Origin: Planococcus sp. MSAK28401
GTDB lineage: Bacteria > Bacillota > Bacilli > Bacillales_A > Planococcaceae
Direction: 5' to 3'
Assembly: GCF_018283455.1 (NCBI RefSeq)
Contig: NZ_JAAMTH010000001.1
Coordinates: 805,501 to 869,500 of the forward strand
Length of the DNA: 64,000 bases
In this document: positions 36,109-44,988 of the stretch, in pieces
Layout: each line of letters opens with the position of its first letter
How positions within the stretch are numbered: the first letter of the stretch is position 1
The notes under the pieces: model-generated
Seen by the model: the letters and a program-made list of their open reading frames with translations, nothing else
The model's database searches: none
Told to the model about the DNA's origin: nothing
Position numbers and translations under genes: made by a program

Positions 36109-36849
36109 ATGGAGTTGGCAGGCAAAGTGGCAGTGGTGACAGGCGGAGCTTCTGGAATTGGATTGGCGGCGGCAAAAGCATATTTAGCGAAAGGCGCCAA
36201 AGTGGTCGTTGCCGATTTTAATGAAGAAGGCGGCAAACAGGCGGCAGAGAGCTTGAAGAACGATGGCGACATCCTGTTCATTAAAGTGGATGTGGCAAGC
36301 GAAGATTCGGTGAAAGCGATGATTGATTTCGCGATCGATCAGTTCGGCACAATTGACCTGCTCGTAAGCAACGCCGGCATCGGTGCGTTGACGGAGACGC
36401 ATGAGCTGAGCTATGAAGATTACCATAAAGTCATTGCGGTCAATCAGGACAGTATCTTCTTTGGCGCAAAGCACGCAATCCGCCATATGATGAATAATGG
36501 AGGCGGCGCCATCATCAATACTTCATCGATTCTTGGAAGTGTCGGCGAAGGAGCAGCATTTGCCTATAACGCATCAAAAGGTGCGGTTAACCTCATGACG
36601 AAATCCCTGGCGCTCCAATATGCCAAGCACAATATCCGCGTCAATGCCGTCGCGCCGGGCTATGTCGAATCCGGCATGGTGAGCCGTGAAGCGCTCGGCG
36701 AAGAGTTCTACGGGCAGCTGGTCAGCAAGCATCCGATCGGCCGTCTCGGTAACGCGGATGAAATCGCCCATGCCATCATTTTCCTTAGTGAAAATGACTT
36801 CACCACCGGCACGACGATCTTGGTCGATGGGGGCTATACCGCACAATGA
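36109..36849 (+). CDS. Short-chain dehydrogenase/reductase (SDR)
   Basis: 246-residue classical SDR. TGGASGIG is at residues 11-18, SNAG at 87-90, Ser140, and Tyr153/Lys157 as the catalytic pair. The C-terminal FTTGTTILVDGGYTAQ closes the family fold. Asp35 after strand 2 (VVVADF) suggests a preference for NAD over NADP. The ATG is preceded by GGAGGCGA. A terminator follows. Substrate unknown; paralogous to the SDR near the window start. Confidence 0.9.
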   Translation: MELAGKVAVVTGGASGIGLAAAKAYLAKGAKVVVADFNEEGGKQAAESLKNDGDILFIKVDVASEDSVKAMIDFAIDQFGTIDLLVSNAGIGALTETHELSYEDYHKVIAVNQDSIFFGAKHAIRHMMNNGGGAIINTSSILGSVGEGAAFAYNASKGAVNLMTKSLALQYAKHNIRVNAVAPGYVESGMVSREALGEEFYGQLVSKHPIGRLGNADEIAHAIIFLSENDFTTGTTILVDGGYTAQ

Positions 36850-36874
36850 ACTGAAATGAAACAGCAGTTTGCAT

Positions 36875-36919
36875 AACACCCGTGCTTTGGATTAGCTATC
36901 CAAAACACCGGTGTTTTTT
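36875..36919 (+). terminator. Intrinsic terminator
   Basis: AACACC-GTG...TTGGAT/ATCCAA...CAC-GGTGTT followed by TTTT. Confidence 0.88.
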
Positions 36920-37135
36920 GATTTTCCTGGCTTGGGGGCGCAGACAAGTTTCATCAGCACTTGCCGAGCGGAAACTAGGTGAGGCGAAAGAAGGGTTTCC
37001 TTTAAAATACATAAGTTCAGAAAACATAAGGGCCCTGCAGGTGATATGATTAGAAGATACGATCGACAGCGAAAACTCGAAGAAACCAGCCGGGCTATTG
37101 GGCTTTTTCAGTTTGGCAGAACAGGTGATGACACA

Positions 37136-40100
37136 ATGGCAACGCAGACAAACACATACCAGACGTCTATACGTCTAACTAAAACCGCATCGGAAAAGAT
37201 GAGAGGGTTCGGCATCAGCGAACGCTCATTTTTTATGGCGGACAAACCGTTTCAGGTATTTCTTGAACGCTATCCGTCGACTGCGGATGGCTCTCTTTCG
37301 GTTGCGCTGCTGTTCAGTGCAGAACAGACAGGGCGGCTGACGGATCAGGCAAATGGGCAACTCGCTGTGCTTCACTGCGTGTTTGCCAACCATCAACTGT
37401 TGGTGACCAATGTGACTTTGCGCAAAGCCTACCAGGCACTCGGCACCAATTGGCAGCGCGAGGAATCGATTCAGTTCAACAATTCGCGCGATCCGGTGCC
37501 GGTGGCGTTCATGAATTTGATCAACCGGATGACGCCGGCGAAAGAGCGTTCGGATTACGTGAAAAAGCGCATCTCGAGCTGGGAAGGCTATTTAAAAATC
37601 CAAGAACAGGGCATGGATATTCCAGATATCAAGACGGGCTATTCGAATCTGGCGTTCAGCCATGATTTCAGCCGCATCACCTTGACGGGCTGTCGCATGG
37701 ACGACAAAGAATGGAAAAACCTGCGCAATTTGAGCGTCCGCTTGACGGGGATCGACGGCGATGTCGGCAGTGTCCTCAAGACGAAAAACCGGGCGATCGA
37801 AATCGAATTGAATCCATACATCATCAAGCAGCTGCGCGAAAAAGCGCATGCTCTTCATAAGAAGGAAGTCGTGTTCAGCAATTTCGCGGCACTCAGCCAA
37901 ATCCGGAGGTTGCGCCAAGGCTTTACCAATCTCGAGAAAGGCCTCGCGGTTAACCCGCAACTCGACCGCCTGTTGTTCGAGGAACGGCCCAATGTGGCGC
38001 CGTTAAAAGAAATGCCTAAGCTCGCGTTCCACAACCGCTTGAATGAATTCCAGCAGCAAGCTGTGACAGGGGCGATGTCAGCGGAAGATCTCTACGTTAT
38101 ACAAGGGCCTCCCGGAACCGGCAAGACGACGGTCATTTCAGAAATCTGCCTGCAAAACGCCAAAAAAGGCTTGCGCACACTCGTCGCTTCCCAGTCGAAT
38201 CTGGCAGTCGACAATGCGCTCGGGCGTTTGCTTGCCCATAAAGACATCCGCATCTTGCGCGTCGGGCGCACCGAAAGCATCGAAGAAGACGGCCAGAAAT
38301 TCATCGAAGAAAACGTTGGCCAGTATTGGAAAGACCATACCTTAAAAGAAATCACGGCACAGTTCGAGGCGCGTAAAGCCCGCGAACAAGAAGTTGCCCA
38401 CAAGCTTGAAGAAACGGAACAGGCCTATGCAGAATTGCAGCCGGTTTTTGAAAAATGGCAGCAAGCCGTGGAAGATAAAAAGGCAGCCCAAGCGAAACAG
38501 CGCGAATTGCAGTCGTCCATCGAACCGTTGCAAAACAAAACACGGGCAATCGAGCTCGAACAGCGGCAAGCAAGAAGTCGCAAGCAAAGCATCCAAGAGA
38601 AAATGGATGTTCTGCAAGCGAAGATCCAGAAAGCGCAGGGCTTGATTGATAGCGGGCATGGGCCCGAATGGTTCGAACAGCAACAGCGGCAAACAGCCGA
38701 AACGATCGAGCAGCTCGAACGCGTACGCGAGTCCACTGAGCTGACCAAACAGCTGTCAGCACTCCGCCGCGAGATGGCATTGATTGAAGAAAAGCGCGAC
38801 GAAGTGATGGCGAAAGCTAAGGAAAAGCAAGCCGTGCTCGAAACAGTCGAGGGCATGAAAAAAGTCGGCAGCTTGCTTGATATGATGAATGAACAGCAGA
38901 TCGAAGAAGTGCCGGCGATCACTTTCTCACTCAGCAAGCTCGATATGATCCGCGACAAGATGGCAGAGCGCAAAAAACTCGAAGCCTATAATACCAGTGT
39001 CACTTCAGCAATCGGCTATGTCGAGAAATTGCTGGGGGGTTCTGGCATCGATGCGGCGCAAGTGAAAGAACGCGCCTTGTCGCAAGCGGAATCGTTCACC
39101 TCGGCCAATATCGATGAGTTTCTGGAAAAGCTGCGCGCGGTGCTGAAAAATTCGCAGCACATCGATTCGAGCGTTCTCACGAAAGCGCTGAGCGGCTTAT
39201 ACAAACGGCAGAACGACGTGTGGCGGAGAGGCGCGATGCTAAAAGCCGCCGATGTTTATATAGAAGAGTCGCAACGTGCATTTGGCCAATTGAAAAAAGC
39301 GCTGTGCATGGAACTCGAAAAGCAAAGGCAGCGCTACTTGGACTTGGACGAACGAGGACTGGAACAAGCGGAACGGCAACGTGCAGAACTTTCGCGCATC
39401 GAACGGCGAGTGGCCAGTTTGTCCGTCTCGCTTGAAGTGCCGGAAGATATCGCACAGGCAATTGCCGATCACCAAACCCAATTGGCGCAGCTCCAGAAAG
39501 ACCAAAGTGATTCCGTCCAAACGGCAGCGGATTTGGAGCAACAGCAAGCCAATTTGCTCGCTGAACAAACAGCATTTGAGAAAGCCGAACAGCGAATCGT
39601 GGAGATTGCAGCGCAACTTGACATGGCGATGCGGCGTCTAACAGAGAAAGAGCAGGAACTTCAAGCTTTGGAAACCATTCTTTTGGCGGATCCGGAAGCG
39701 GCATACGAAGAAACCGCGAAACAACTCGCCAGTTTGTCATTCGATGTGGAATCGCTCAAGCAAGAGCAGAAAAACTTCCCCTTATTGCAATCGGTGCAAA
39801 AGCAGTGGATCGGGCTGCTCGAGTCGGCGAATGAGCACGATTTGGATGAAATCCGCAAGCTCTACATCAAACACGCCAATGTCATCGGCACGACTTGCGT
39901 AGCATCTGCGCGCAAGGATTTCCAGGACAATTATCCGGTATTCGATGTCGTCATTATCGATGAAGTGTCGAAAGCGACACCTCCTGAACTATTATTGCCG
40001 ATGCTCAAAGGCAAAAAGGTCATTTTGGTCGGGGACCACCACCAATTGCCGCCATTGCTCGGCAACGATACCTTGGAAGAGACTTTAGAAGAGATGATCA

Positions 40101-40900
40101 AAGAGGGCAGCGGCTTTGAAGAAAAGCGCGAACTCGAAAAACTGCTCGAAGAATCGTTGTTCGAACGCTTGTATAAAAACTTACCGGAGACTAACAAGAC
40201 GATGCTCGCCATTCAGTACCGCATGCATGAAGACATCATGGAAACCATTTCGCCATTCTACAAAGACGAAAATGTCCAATTGCAATGCGGCTTGGCTGAT
40301 TCAGACAAAGAACGCGACCATTTCCTTGAGTCGGCATCCGTCAAACGCCACAATCACCTGATGTGGCTCGATTTGCCGAACGAACCGGCGTATTTCGAAG
40401 AACGCATGAGCGGCGGGAAAAGCTTGTACAATCAGTCGGAACTTGCGGAAATCAGCCGTCTGCTGGTGGAACTTAACGACGCGACGGCCGAAGCGAAAGC
40501 GGCCGGGCGGATTCCAGCGGACGAGCTGAAAACCGTCGGCGTCATTTCGTTCTACGGCGAACAAGTAAAGCGGCTACAGCGCATGATCGACCAGGAAATG
40601 CGCTTGCCGCATTTATTGCTCCGCACCGGCACGGTCGACCGATTCCAGGGCAGTGAAATGGAGATTATCCTCCTGAGCATGGTGCGCAATAACCACAATG
40701 ACCGCGGCGATATCGGCTTCGCGAAAGATTACCGCCGATTGAACGTCGCGTTGTCGCGCGCCAAGCAATTACTCGTGATGGTCGGCAGTTCCGCGATGTT
40801 CACAAAACGTGCGAAAAAAGAACAGACAAAACAGATGTATCAGCATGTGCTCGACGTGGCCGAACAAAAACACGGCGTAAAAGTGCTGCAGAAGGGGTGA
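37136..40900 (+). CDS. Large SF1 (Upf1/Dna2-like) helicase with inserted coiled coil
   Basis: 1254 residues if started at the ATG at 37136, which has AGGTGATG 8 bp upstream; the in-frame ATG at 37046 has a poorly placed site. The N-terminal ~300 residues are unrecognised. Walker A GPPGTGKTT is at 324-332, and motif Ia is ASQSNLAVDNAL. Then ~490 residues of Gln/Glu/Lys-rich heptad-like coiled coil separate this from motif II IIDEVSKATP (Asp942) and motif III GDHHQLPPLL. QYRMHEDI, TVDRFQGSEME and RRLNVALSRAK complete the ATPase and helicase core. It is followed after 4 bp by a partner gene. Function unknown: DNA repair, RNA metabolism or defence are all conceivable. Confidence 0.88.
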   Translation: MATQTNTYQTSIRLTKTASEKMRGFGISERSFFMADKPFQVFLERYPSTADGSLSVALLFSAEQTGRLTDQANGQLAVLHCVFANHQLLVTNVTLRKAYQALGTNWQREESIQFNNSRDPVPVAFMNLINRMTPAKERSDYVKKRISSWEGYLKIQEQGMDIPDIKTGYSNLAFSHDFSRITLTGCRMDDKEWKNLRNLSVRLTGIDGDVGSVLKTKNRAIEIELNPYIIKQLREKAHALHKKEVVFSNFAALSQIRRLRQGFTNLEKGLAVNPQLDRLLFEERPNVAPLKEMPKLAFHNRLNEFQQQAVTGAMSAEDLYVIQGPPGTGKTTVISEICLQNAKKGLRTLVASQSNLAVDNALGRLLAHKDIRILRVGRTESIEEDGQKFIEENVGQYWKDHTLKEITAQFEARKAREQEVAHKLEETEQAYAELQPVFEKWQQAVEDKKAAQAKQRELQSSIEPLQNKTRAIELEQRQARSRKQSIQEKMDVLQAKIQKAQGLIDSGHGPEWFEQQQRQTAETIEQLERVRESTELTKQLSALRREMALIEEKRDEVMAKAKEKQAVLETVEGMKKVGSLLDMMNEQQIEEVPAITFSLSKLDMIRDKMAERKKLEAYNTSVTSAIGYVEKLLGGSGIDAAQVKERALSQAESFTSANIDEFLEKLRAVLKNSQHIDSSVLTKALSGLYKRQNDVWRRGAMLKAADVYIEESQRAFGQLKKALCMELEKQRQRYLDLDERGLEQAERQRAELSRIERRVASLSVSLEVPEDIAQAIADHQTQLAQLQKDQSDSVQTAADLEQQQANLLAEQTAFEKAEQRIVEIAAQLDMAMRRLTEKEQELQALETILLADPEAAYEETAKQLASLSFDVESLKQEQKNFPLLQSVQKQWIGLLESANEHDLDEIRKLYIKHANVIGTTCVASARKDFQDNYPVFDVVIIDEVSKATPPELLLPMLKGKKVILVGDHHQLPPLLGNDTLEETLEEMIKEGSGFEEKRELEKLLEESLFERLYKNLPETNKTMLAIQYRMHEDIMETISPFYKDENVQLQCGLADSDKERDHFLESASVKRHNHLMWLDLPNEPAYFEERMSGGKSLYNQSELAEISRLLVELNDATAEAKAAGRIPADELKTVGVISFYGEQVKRLQRMIDQEMRLPHLLLRTGTVDRFQGSEMEIILLSMVRNNHNDRGDIGFAKDYRRLNVALSRAKQLLVMVGSSAMFTKRAKKEQTKQMYQHVLDVAEQKHGVKVLQKG

Positions 40901-40904
40901 GCAA

Positions 40905-41654
40905 ATGGACAAATTGAACAATAAGCTGCGCGCAGAAGTGGCGTCGAACAAGGACGTGACGATCGTAAAAGAACTTTCGTGGCATGTGCCGCTGGTTTCC
41001 TATGAAGTGTCGTTTGCCCGCGTCAAGCGGCTCAAAATGGACATTTTGATGAAGATGCTGCTGCTGGCATTTCAAGAAGCAGACATCCGCCGCCCTGCAG
41101 CGCTCGCTGAGATGCTATTTGTCGAAGAGCTGTTCATCCGCGATTTAATCGATAAAATGCACAGCACGCAGTTGATCCGCCTGGATGCAAAAGGCTACCG
41201 GCTGACCGATAAAGGTTACGGCCATTTGGAAAAAGGCATTTTCGAAGAAGCGATGGAAGACGATGAGGCCATCGTGTCTTTCAGTGCCGTGCACGATAGT
41301 TATGGGCTGTCAGAAGATGTGCTTGAAGAAGGTAGGCAAAACTTATCCTCCTATCGCTATGCAATTAGCCAGAATACTGATACCGAGCGCATCCATGAGC
41401 TGTTAACGGCAGAAAAAAACAGTGCAGAAGATGGCTATCAAGTGATCGTCGCGGACATTTCATCGTGCGAAGAACTTGGCACTGAATACATTCCGTGCAT
41501 CGAGTTTCAATTATATGACCAAAAACAGGACCTCTTCTACGCGCGTGTCTGGAACACCCGGCTCGGCGCGTGGGATGAGGTGCTCGAAAAGCAAATTGAA
41601 GAAAAGGAACTTGTCGAATGGCGCGAAGCGATGAAAAATGCGGAACCGTCTTAA
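40905..41654 (+). CDS. Unrecognised partner of the SF1 helicase
   Basis: 249 residues. AAGGGGTGAG before the ATG overlaps the helicase stop, so translation is coupled. Residues ~45-110 look like a winged helix: a helix pair ALAEMLFVEELFIRDLIDKM, then LIRLDAKGYRLTDKGYGHLE. An acidic C-terminal half contains Trp- and Tyr-rich strands (FYARVWNTRLGAWDEVL). No nuclease or ATPase motif is visible. Position alone suggests it loads or regulates the helicase. No family recognised. Confidence 0.8.
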   Translation: MDKLNNKLRAEVASNKDVTIVKELSWHVPLVSYEVSFARVKRLKMDILMKMLLLAFQEADIRRPAALAEMLFVEELFIRDLIDKMHSTQLIRLDAKGYRLTDKGYGHLEKGIFEEAMEDDEAIVSFSAVHDSYGLSEDVLEEGRQNLSSYRYAISQNTDTERIHELLTAEKNSAEDGYQVIVADISSCEELGTEYIPCIEFQLYDQKQDLFYARVWNTRLGAWDEVLEKQIEEKELVEWREAMKNAEPS

Positions 41655-41670
41655 CTAGCCGCTTTAAACT

Positions 41671-41698
41671 TTGAATTTCCGGAAAATGGGAGTACAAT
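41671..41698 (+). promoter_or_regulatory. Candidate sigma-A promoter of the LTA synthase gene
   Basis: TTGAAT, 16 bp, TACAAT, about 70 bp before the ATG. Confidence 0.65.
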
Positions 41699-41770
41699 AG
41701 AGTTTGTTTCTTTAAAGCAGGCACACAAGCTTGCCTTCAGATAATCGATGATGAAAAGGTGTAATGCAAA

Positions 41771-43708
41771 ATGAAAAATAAAATGATAATGAATAACTAC
41801 ATGCCCTTATTTCTCTTGGCAGTTGTCATGTTGTGGGCGAAGACCTATATCTCGCAAAAAACCCAATTTACGCTGGAAGTGGAAGGGGCGCTGCAGGAAT
41901 TCCTGTTGGCAATCAACCCTTTAGGTTCAGCACTGCTATTGTTGAGTTTCTCGCTATTCTTCAAAGGAACGCGGAAATACTGGGCGCTGCTTTCGATTTA
42001 CCTCGGCATGTCGATCTTGCTGTATGCAAATGTCGTCTATTACCGCTTCTTCAGTGATTTCATCACGTTGCCGACTTTGTTCCAAACACAGAACTTCGGC
42101 GATTTGGGCGGCAGCGTCCTGACTCTGATCCAACCGATGGATTTCCTGTACTTCGTGGATGTATTGCTTCTCGGTGCATGGGTAATCTCTAAGCGGACAG
42201 AAAAAGATATGCGCATCATCAAAAAGAGAATGGCCTTGCCGTTAATTGCGGCGGCTTTGTTGATTTCCCTCTTTAATTTGTCGCTCGCAGAATCAGACCG
42301 TCCCGACCTGTTGACACGCGGCTTTGACCGTGCGTATATCGTCAAGTATTTGGGAATGTATAATTACGCCCTATACGACACGGCGGAGACCTTGAAAGCT
42401 TCTTCCCAGCGGGTCATGGCGGACAGCGACGACAATACGGAAGTATTGAACTACACGAAATCCAATTACGCGAGTCCGAATGAAGAATATTTCGGTGCAG
42501 CGGAAGGCATGAACGTTGTCTATTTGCATCTCGAATCGTTCCAGACTTTCCTGATGGATTATGAACTGAATGGCGAAGAAGTCACGCCGTTCTTGAATTC
42601 GATGATGGATGACCCGAATACGATGTACTTCGATAATTTCTTCCATCAGACAGCGCAAGGCAAAACTTCAGATGCGGAATTCATGCTGGAAAACTCCTTA
42701 TTCGGCTTGCCGAAAGGATCTGCATTCATTACAAAAGGCCAGAACACGTATCAATCGGCTCCAGCCATCTTGAAAGATGAAGGCTATACGTCGGCTGTAT
42801 TCCATGGCAATAATGGGACGTTCTGGAACCGCTCTGAAATCTACAAGTCTTTCGGCTACGATTATTTCTTCGATATCGAATCGTATCCGAATACGACATC
42901 CGCTGATATGGCAGAATACGGCTTGATGGATAAACCATTCTTCGAGCAGTCGGCACCGCTTTTGGAATCGCTGCCGGAGCCGTTCTATTCGAAATTTATC
43001 ACCGTTTCGCATCATTTCCCTTATAAAATGGACCAGCAACTGGCGACCATCGAAAAAGGAACGACAGGCGATGCGAGCGTCGATAATTATTTCCAGACGG
43101 CTCGTTATGCAGACGAAGCAATCAAGCAATTTTTCGAACAGCTTGAAGCGTCGGGACTTGCGGACAATACGATGATCGTCATGTACGGCGACCATTACGG
43201 CATTTCCGACAACCACAACGAGGCGATGTCTGAGGTATTGTCAAAAGACATCACGCCGGTAGAGAACGCCAAGCTTCAGCGCGTGCCGTTGTTCATCCAC
43301 GTACCGGGCATGGAAGGCGGCATCAACGACACATACGGCGGCCAGATTGACCTATTGCCGACCGTGATGCATCTGCTCGGTGTGGAAACGCAGAATTACG
43401 TGCATTTCGGAACCGATCTATTGTCGGAAGAACATGAAGAACTCGTCATGTTCCGCAACGGCGATTACGTCAGCCCTGAAGTCTATTCCATCGGCGAAGC
43501 GTTCTACGATTCGGAAACCGGCTTGCCACTCGAAGATGAACAACAGCTCGAGCAAGCCGAGACCCTTAAGCAGCACGGAAGATATGAATTGCAGCTATCG
43601 GATGAAGTCGTCAACGGCGACTTGTTGAGATTTTACACGCCGAACGGCTTTACGCCGGTCGACCCGGCGGATTATTATTACCAGCAATCCACAGATTCAA
43701 CTGAATGA
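41771..43708 (+). CDS. Lipoteichoic acid synthase family protein (LtaS type)
   Basis: 645-residue membrane phosphoglycerol transferase that polymerises glycerol-phosphate from phosphatidylglycerol. Five N-terminal spans (to ~residue 180) precede an extracellular sulfatase-like domain. The catalytic Thr299 lies in GKTSDAEF; metal ligands include the Glu of HLESFQ and the Asp-His of MYGDHYGIS. DLLPTVMHLLGV is a family landmark. The signal-peptidase site usual after the spans is not obvious. Bacillales often have several paralogues, so primary or stress-type role cannot be told. Confidence 0.92.
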   Translation: MKNKMIMNNYMPLFLLAVVMLWAKTYISQKTQFTLEVEGALQEFLLAINPLGSALLLLSFSLFFKGTRKYWALLSIYLGMSILLYANVVYYRFFSDFITLPTLFQTQNFGDLGGSVLTLIQPMDFLYFVDVLLLGAWVISKRTEKDMRIIKKRMALPLIAAALLISLFNLSLAESDRPDLLTRGFDRAYIVKYLGMYNYALYDTAETLKASSQRVMADSDDNTEVLNYTKSNYASPNEEYFGAAEGMNVVYLHLESFQTFLMDYELNGEEVTPFLNSMMDDPNTMYFDNFFHQTAQGKTSDAEFMLENSLFGLPKGSAFITKGQNTYQSAPAILKDEGYTSAVFHGNNGTFWNRSEIYKSFGYDYFFDIESYPNTTSADMAEYGLMDKPFFEQSAPLLESLPEPFYSKFITVSHHFPYKMDQQLATIEKGTTGDASVDNYFQTARYADEAIKQFFEQLEASGLADNTMIVMYGDHYGISDNHNEAMSEVLSKDITPVENAKLQRVPLFIHVPGMEGGINDTYGGQIDLLPTVMHLLGVETQNYVHFGTDLLSEEHEELVMFRNGDYVSPEVYSIGEAFYDSETGLPLEDEQQLEQAETLKQHGRYELQLSDEVVNGDLLRFYTPNGFTPVDPADYYYQQSTDSTE

Positions 43709-43717
43709 TTCAAAGAG

Positions 43718-43752
43718 ATGCCCCGAACCATTTTCTGGTTCGGGGCATTTAT
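43718..43752 (+). terminator. Intrinsic terminator
   Basis: Thirteen-bp stem ATGCCCCGAACCA/TGGTTCGGGGCAT, then TTTATTT. Confidence 0.92.
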
Positions 43753-43894
43753 TTGAATTTAAATGGAATTTTTCCGAGTGATTGGCCAACTTCATTGGCA
43801 AAAGCTTTCAAAAGAGAGATAATGGCGATAATCAAACATCATCGTCGTCGAACAGGAGATAACTGCTGCAAAACCTGAAAAGGAGCTGATCGGC

Positions 43895-44509
43895 ATGGCA
43901 CAGAAACTGACGATTTTCGGAGCAATCGCTGTGTTTTTCTACGTTTTCCACGTCGTGCTGGGAGGATGGCTGTGGGAAGGCTATCGCCATTTGCATCAGC
44001 CAATCAGCGATTTGACGGCTCAAGGCGCGCCGGACCGCAGGGTATTGACCGTTATTACGCTGTTGTACGGCATCTGTTCGATTGTATTTGCGGCGAGTGC
44101 TTATATCGCATTCAAACGCTTTGCGCCGAAAATTTCACGCATAGGCATGCTGGTTTTTCTGGTAATGCATCTCGTGTCGATTACCTACGGCTTGTTTCCG
44201 CAAGACGCCCCGGGAGCCCCGTTGAGCTTTACCGGCATGATGCATTTGACGGTCACGGTCTTGATCGTTCCGCTGACGATCCTGGCGCCGTTTTTGGTCG
44301 GGATCGGGGTGAGAAAAGATCGCGATTTCAAAGTATACGGACAGTATTCCATCGCAACAGGCGTGTTCATCTTGATTGCCGGCGGAACGACCGCGATCTT
44401 TTTCGCGCAGGGCTGGCCGTATTTCGGTCTTGTCGAACGGCTCAATATCGGTGCGCTGCAACTATGGATGCTCATTAGTTCACTTATGCTTTTTACTATG
44501 AAACAATAA
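43895..44509 (+). CDS. DUF998 membrane protein
   Basis: 204 residues with six hydrophobic spans. HQPISDLTAQGAPDRRVL after the first span and LFPQDAPG in the middle loop are typical of the DUF998 family of unknown function. The ATG follows AAGGAG. Likely co-transcribed with the small zinc-ribbon gene 37 bp downstream. Confidence 0.82.
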   Translation: MAQKLTIFGAIAVFFYVFHVVLGGWLWEGYRHLHQPISDLTAQGAPDRRVLTVITLLYGICSIVFAASAYIAFKRFAPKISRIGMLVFLVMHLVSITYGLFPQDAPGAPLSFTGMMHLTVTVLIVPLTILAPFLVGIGVRKDRDFKVYGQYSIATGVFILIAGGTTAIFFAQGWPYFGLVERLNIGALQLWMLISSLMLFTMKQ

Positions 44510-44546
44510 ATGAACCTTGAATCTAAGATTAAAGGAGCGACAGGAT

Positions 44547-44699
44547 ATGTTCTCGTTTTTTAAGAAGAAATGCGCGGTGTGCAAACAAAAAGCACGGCAG
44601 CCGCGGAAATATTATAACGACCGCGATGAAGCGGTCGTCGTCTGTGCGCAATGCGCCATATACGCCGAAAGACGCGCGTTCCGGAAACGCAGTGCATAA
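44547..44699 (+). CDS. Small CxxC zinc-ribbon-like protein
   Basis: 50 residues from the ATG at 44547 with AAAGGAG upstream. Two cysteine pairs (CAVC and CAQC) 28 residues apart suggest a zinc ribbon. The rest is strongly basic (KKK, RRAFRKR). No family assigned. The next feature downstream is a hairpin element/IS end 7 bp away. Confidence 0.65.
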   Translation: MFSFFKKKCAVCKQKARQPRKYYNDRDEAVVVCAQCAIYAERRAFRKRSA

Positions 44700-44706
44700 A
44701 ACAGAA

Positions 44707-44752
44707 GGGGCTGTCCCAAAAGGTCATGAAAAGTGACTTTTAGGGGCAGTCC
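44707..44752. repeat. Dispersed hairpin element, copy 2 / IS1182-like end
   Basis: GGGGCTGTCCCAAAAGGTCA with a partly complementary TGACTTTTAGGGGCAGTCC. Related to the hairpins at 29119-29171 and 62815-62868, and its first 16 bp match the right end of the IS1182-family element. Confidence 0.65.
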
Positions 44753-44773
44753 ATTTTCGTCTTCTAAAGAAAA

Positions 44774-44902
44774 GGCTGATGTCCATTTCGACGGACGCTT
44801 TCCGCGGGCACGGCCTTAGCCTCTTCCCTCGCTTCGCTCAGTCCAGGGTCTTCGGCTCGCGCTGTTCCCGCTGGAGTCGCCGTCTCCATTCCCATCAGCC
44901 GG
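44774..44902 (-). repeat. bcr-like dispersed intergenic repeat, copy 2
   Basis: Inverted, ~20 bp shorter relative of the repeat at 10398-10548: shares GGCGACTCC-GCGGGA, GAAGACCCTG, CCCGCGGAAAGCGTCCGTC and the GCTGATG/CATCAGC ends. Lies between the apparent left IS end and the transposase gene. Confidence 0.85.
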
Positions 44903-44988
44903 TTTAAAAAGAAAAAAGGATACAAAAAAATCGTCCATTTCTGTAAAATGGGAGTTACCACACCACCATTAGAGAAAGGACGATTTTT

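Noticed and set aside
38425-38973. 182-codon minus-strand open frame inside the helicase gene, with other long antisense frames nearby
   Set aside because: It overlaps a well-supported helicase, has no ribosome site and shows biased, low-complexity composition (Ser/Cys-rich) expected of an antisense shadow of a Gln/Glu/Lys-rich coiled coil.
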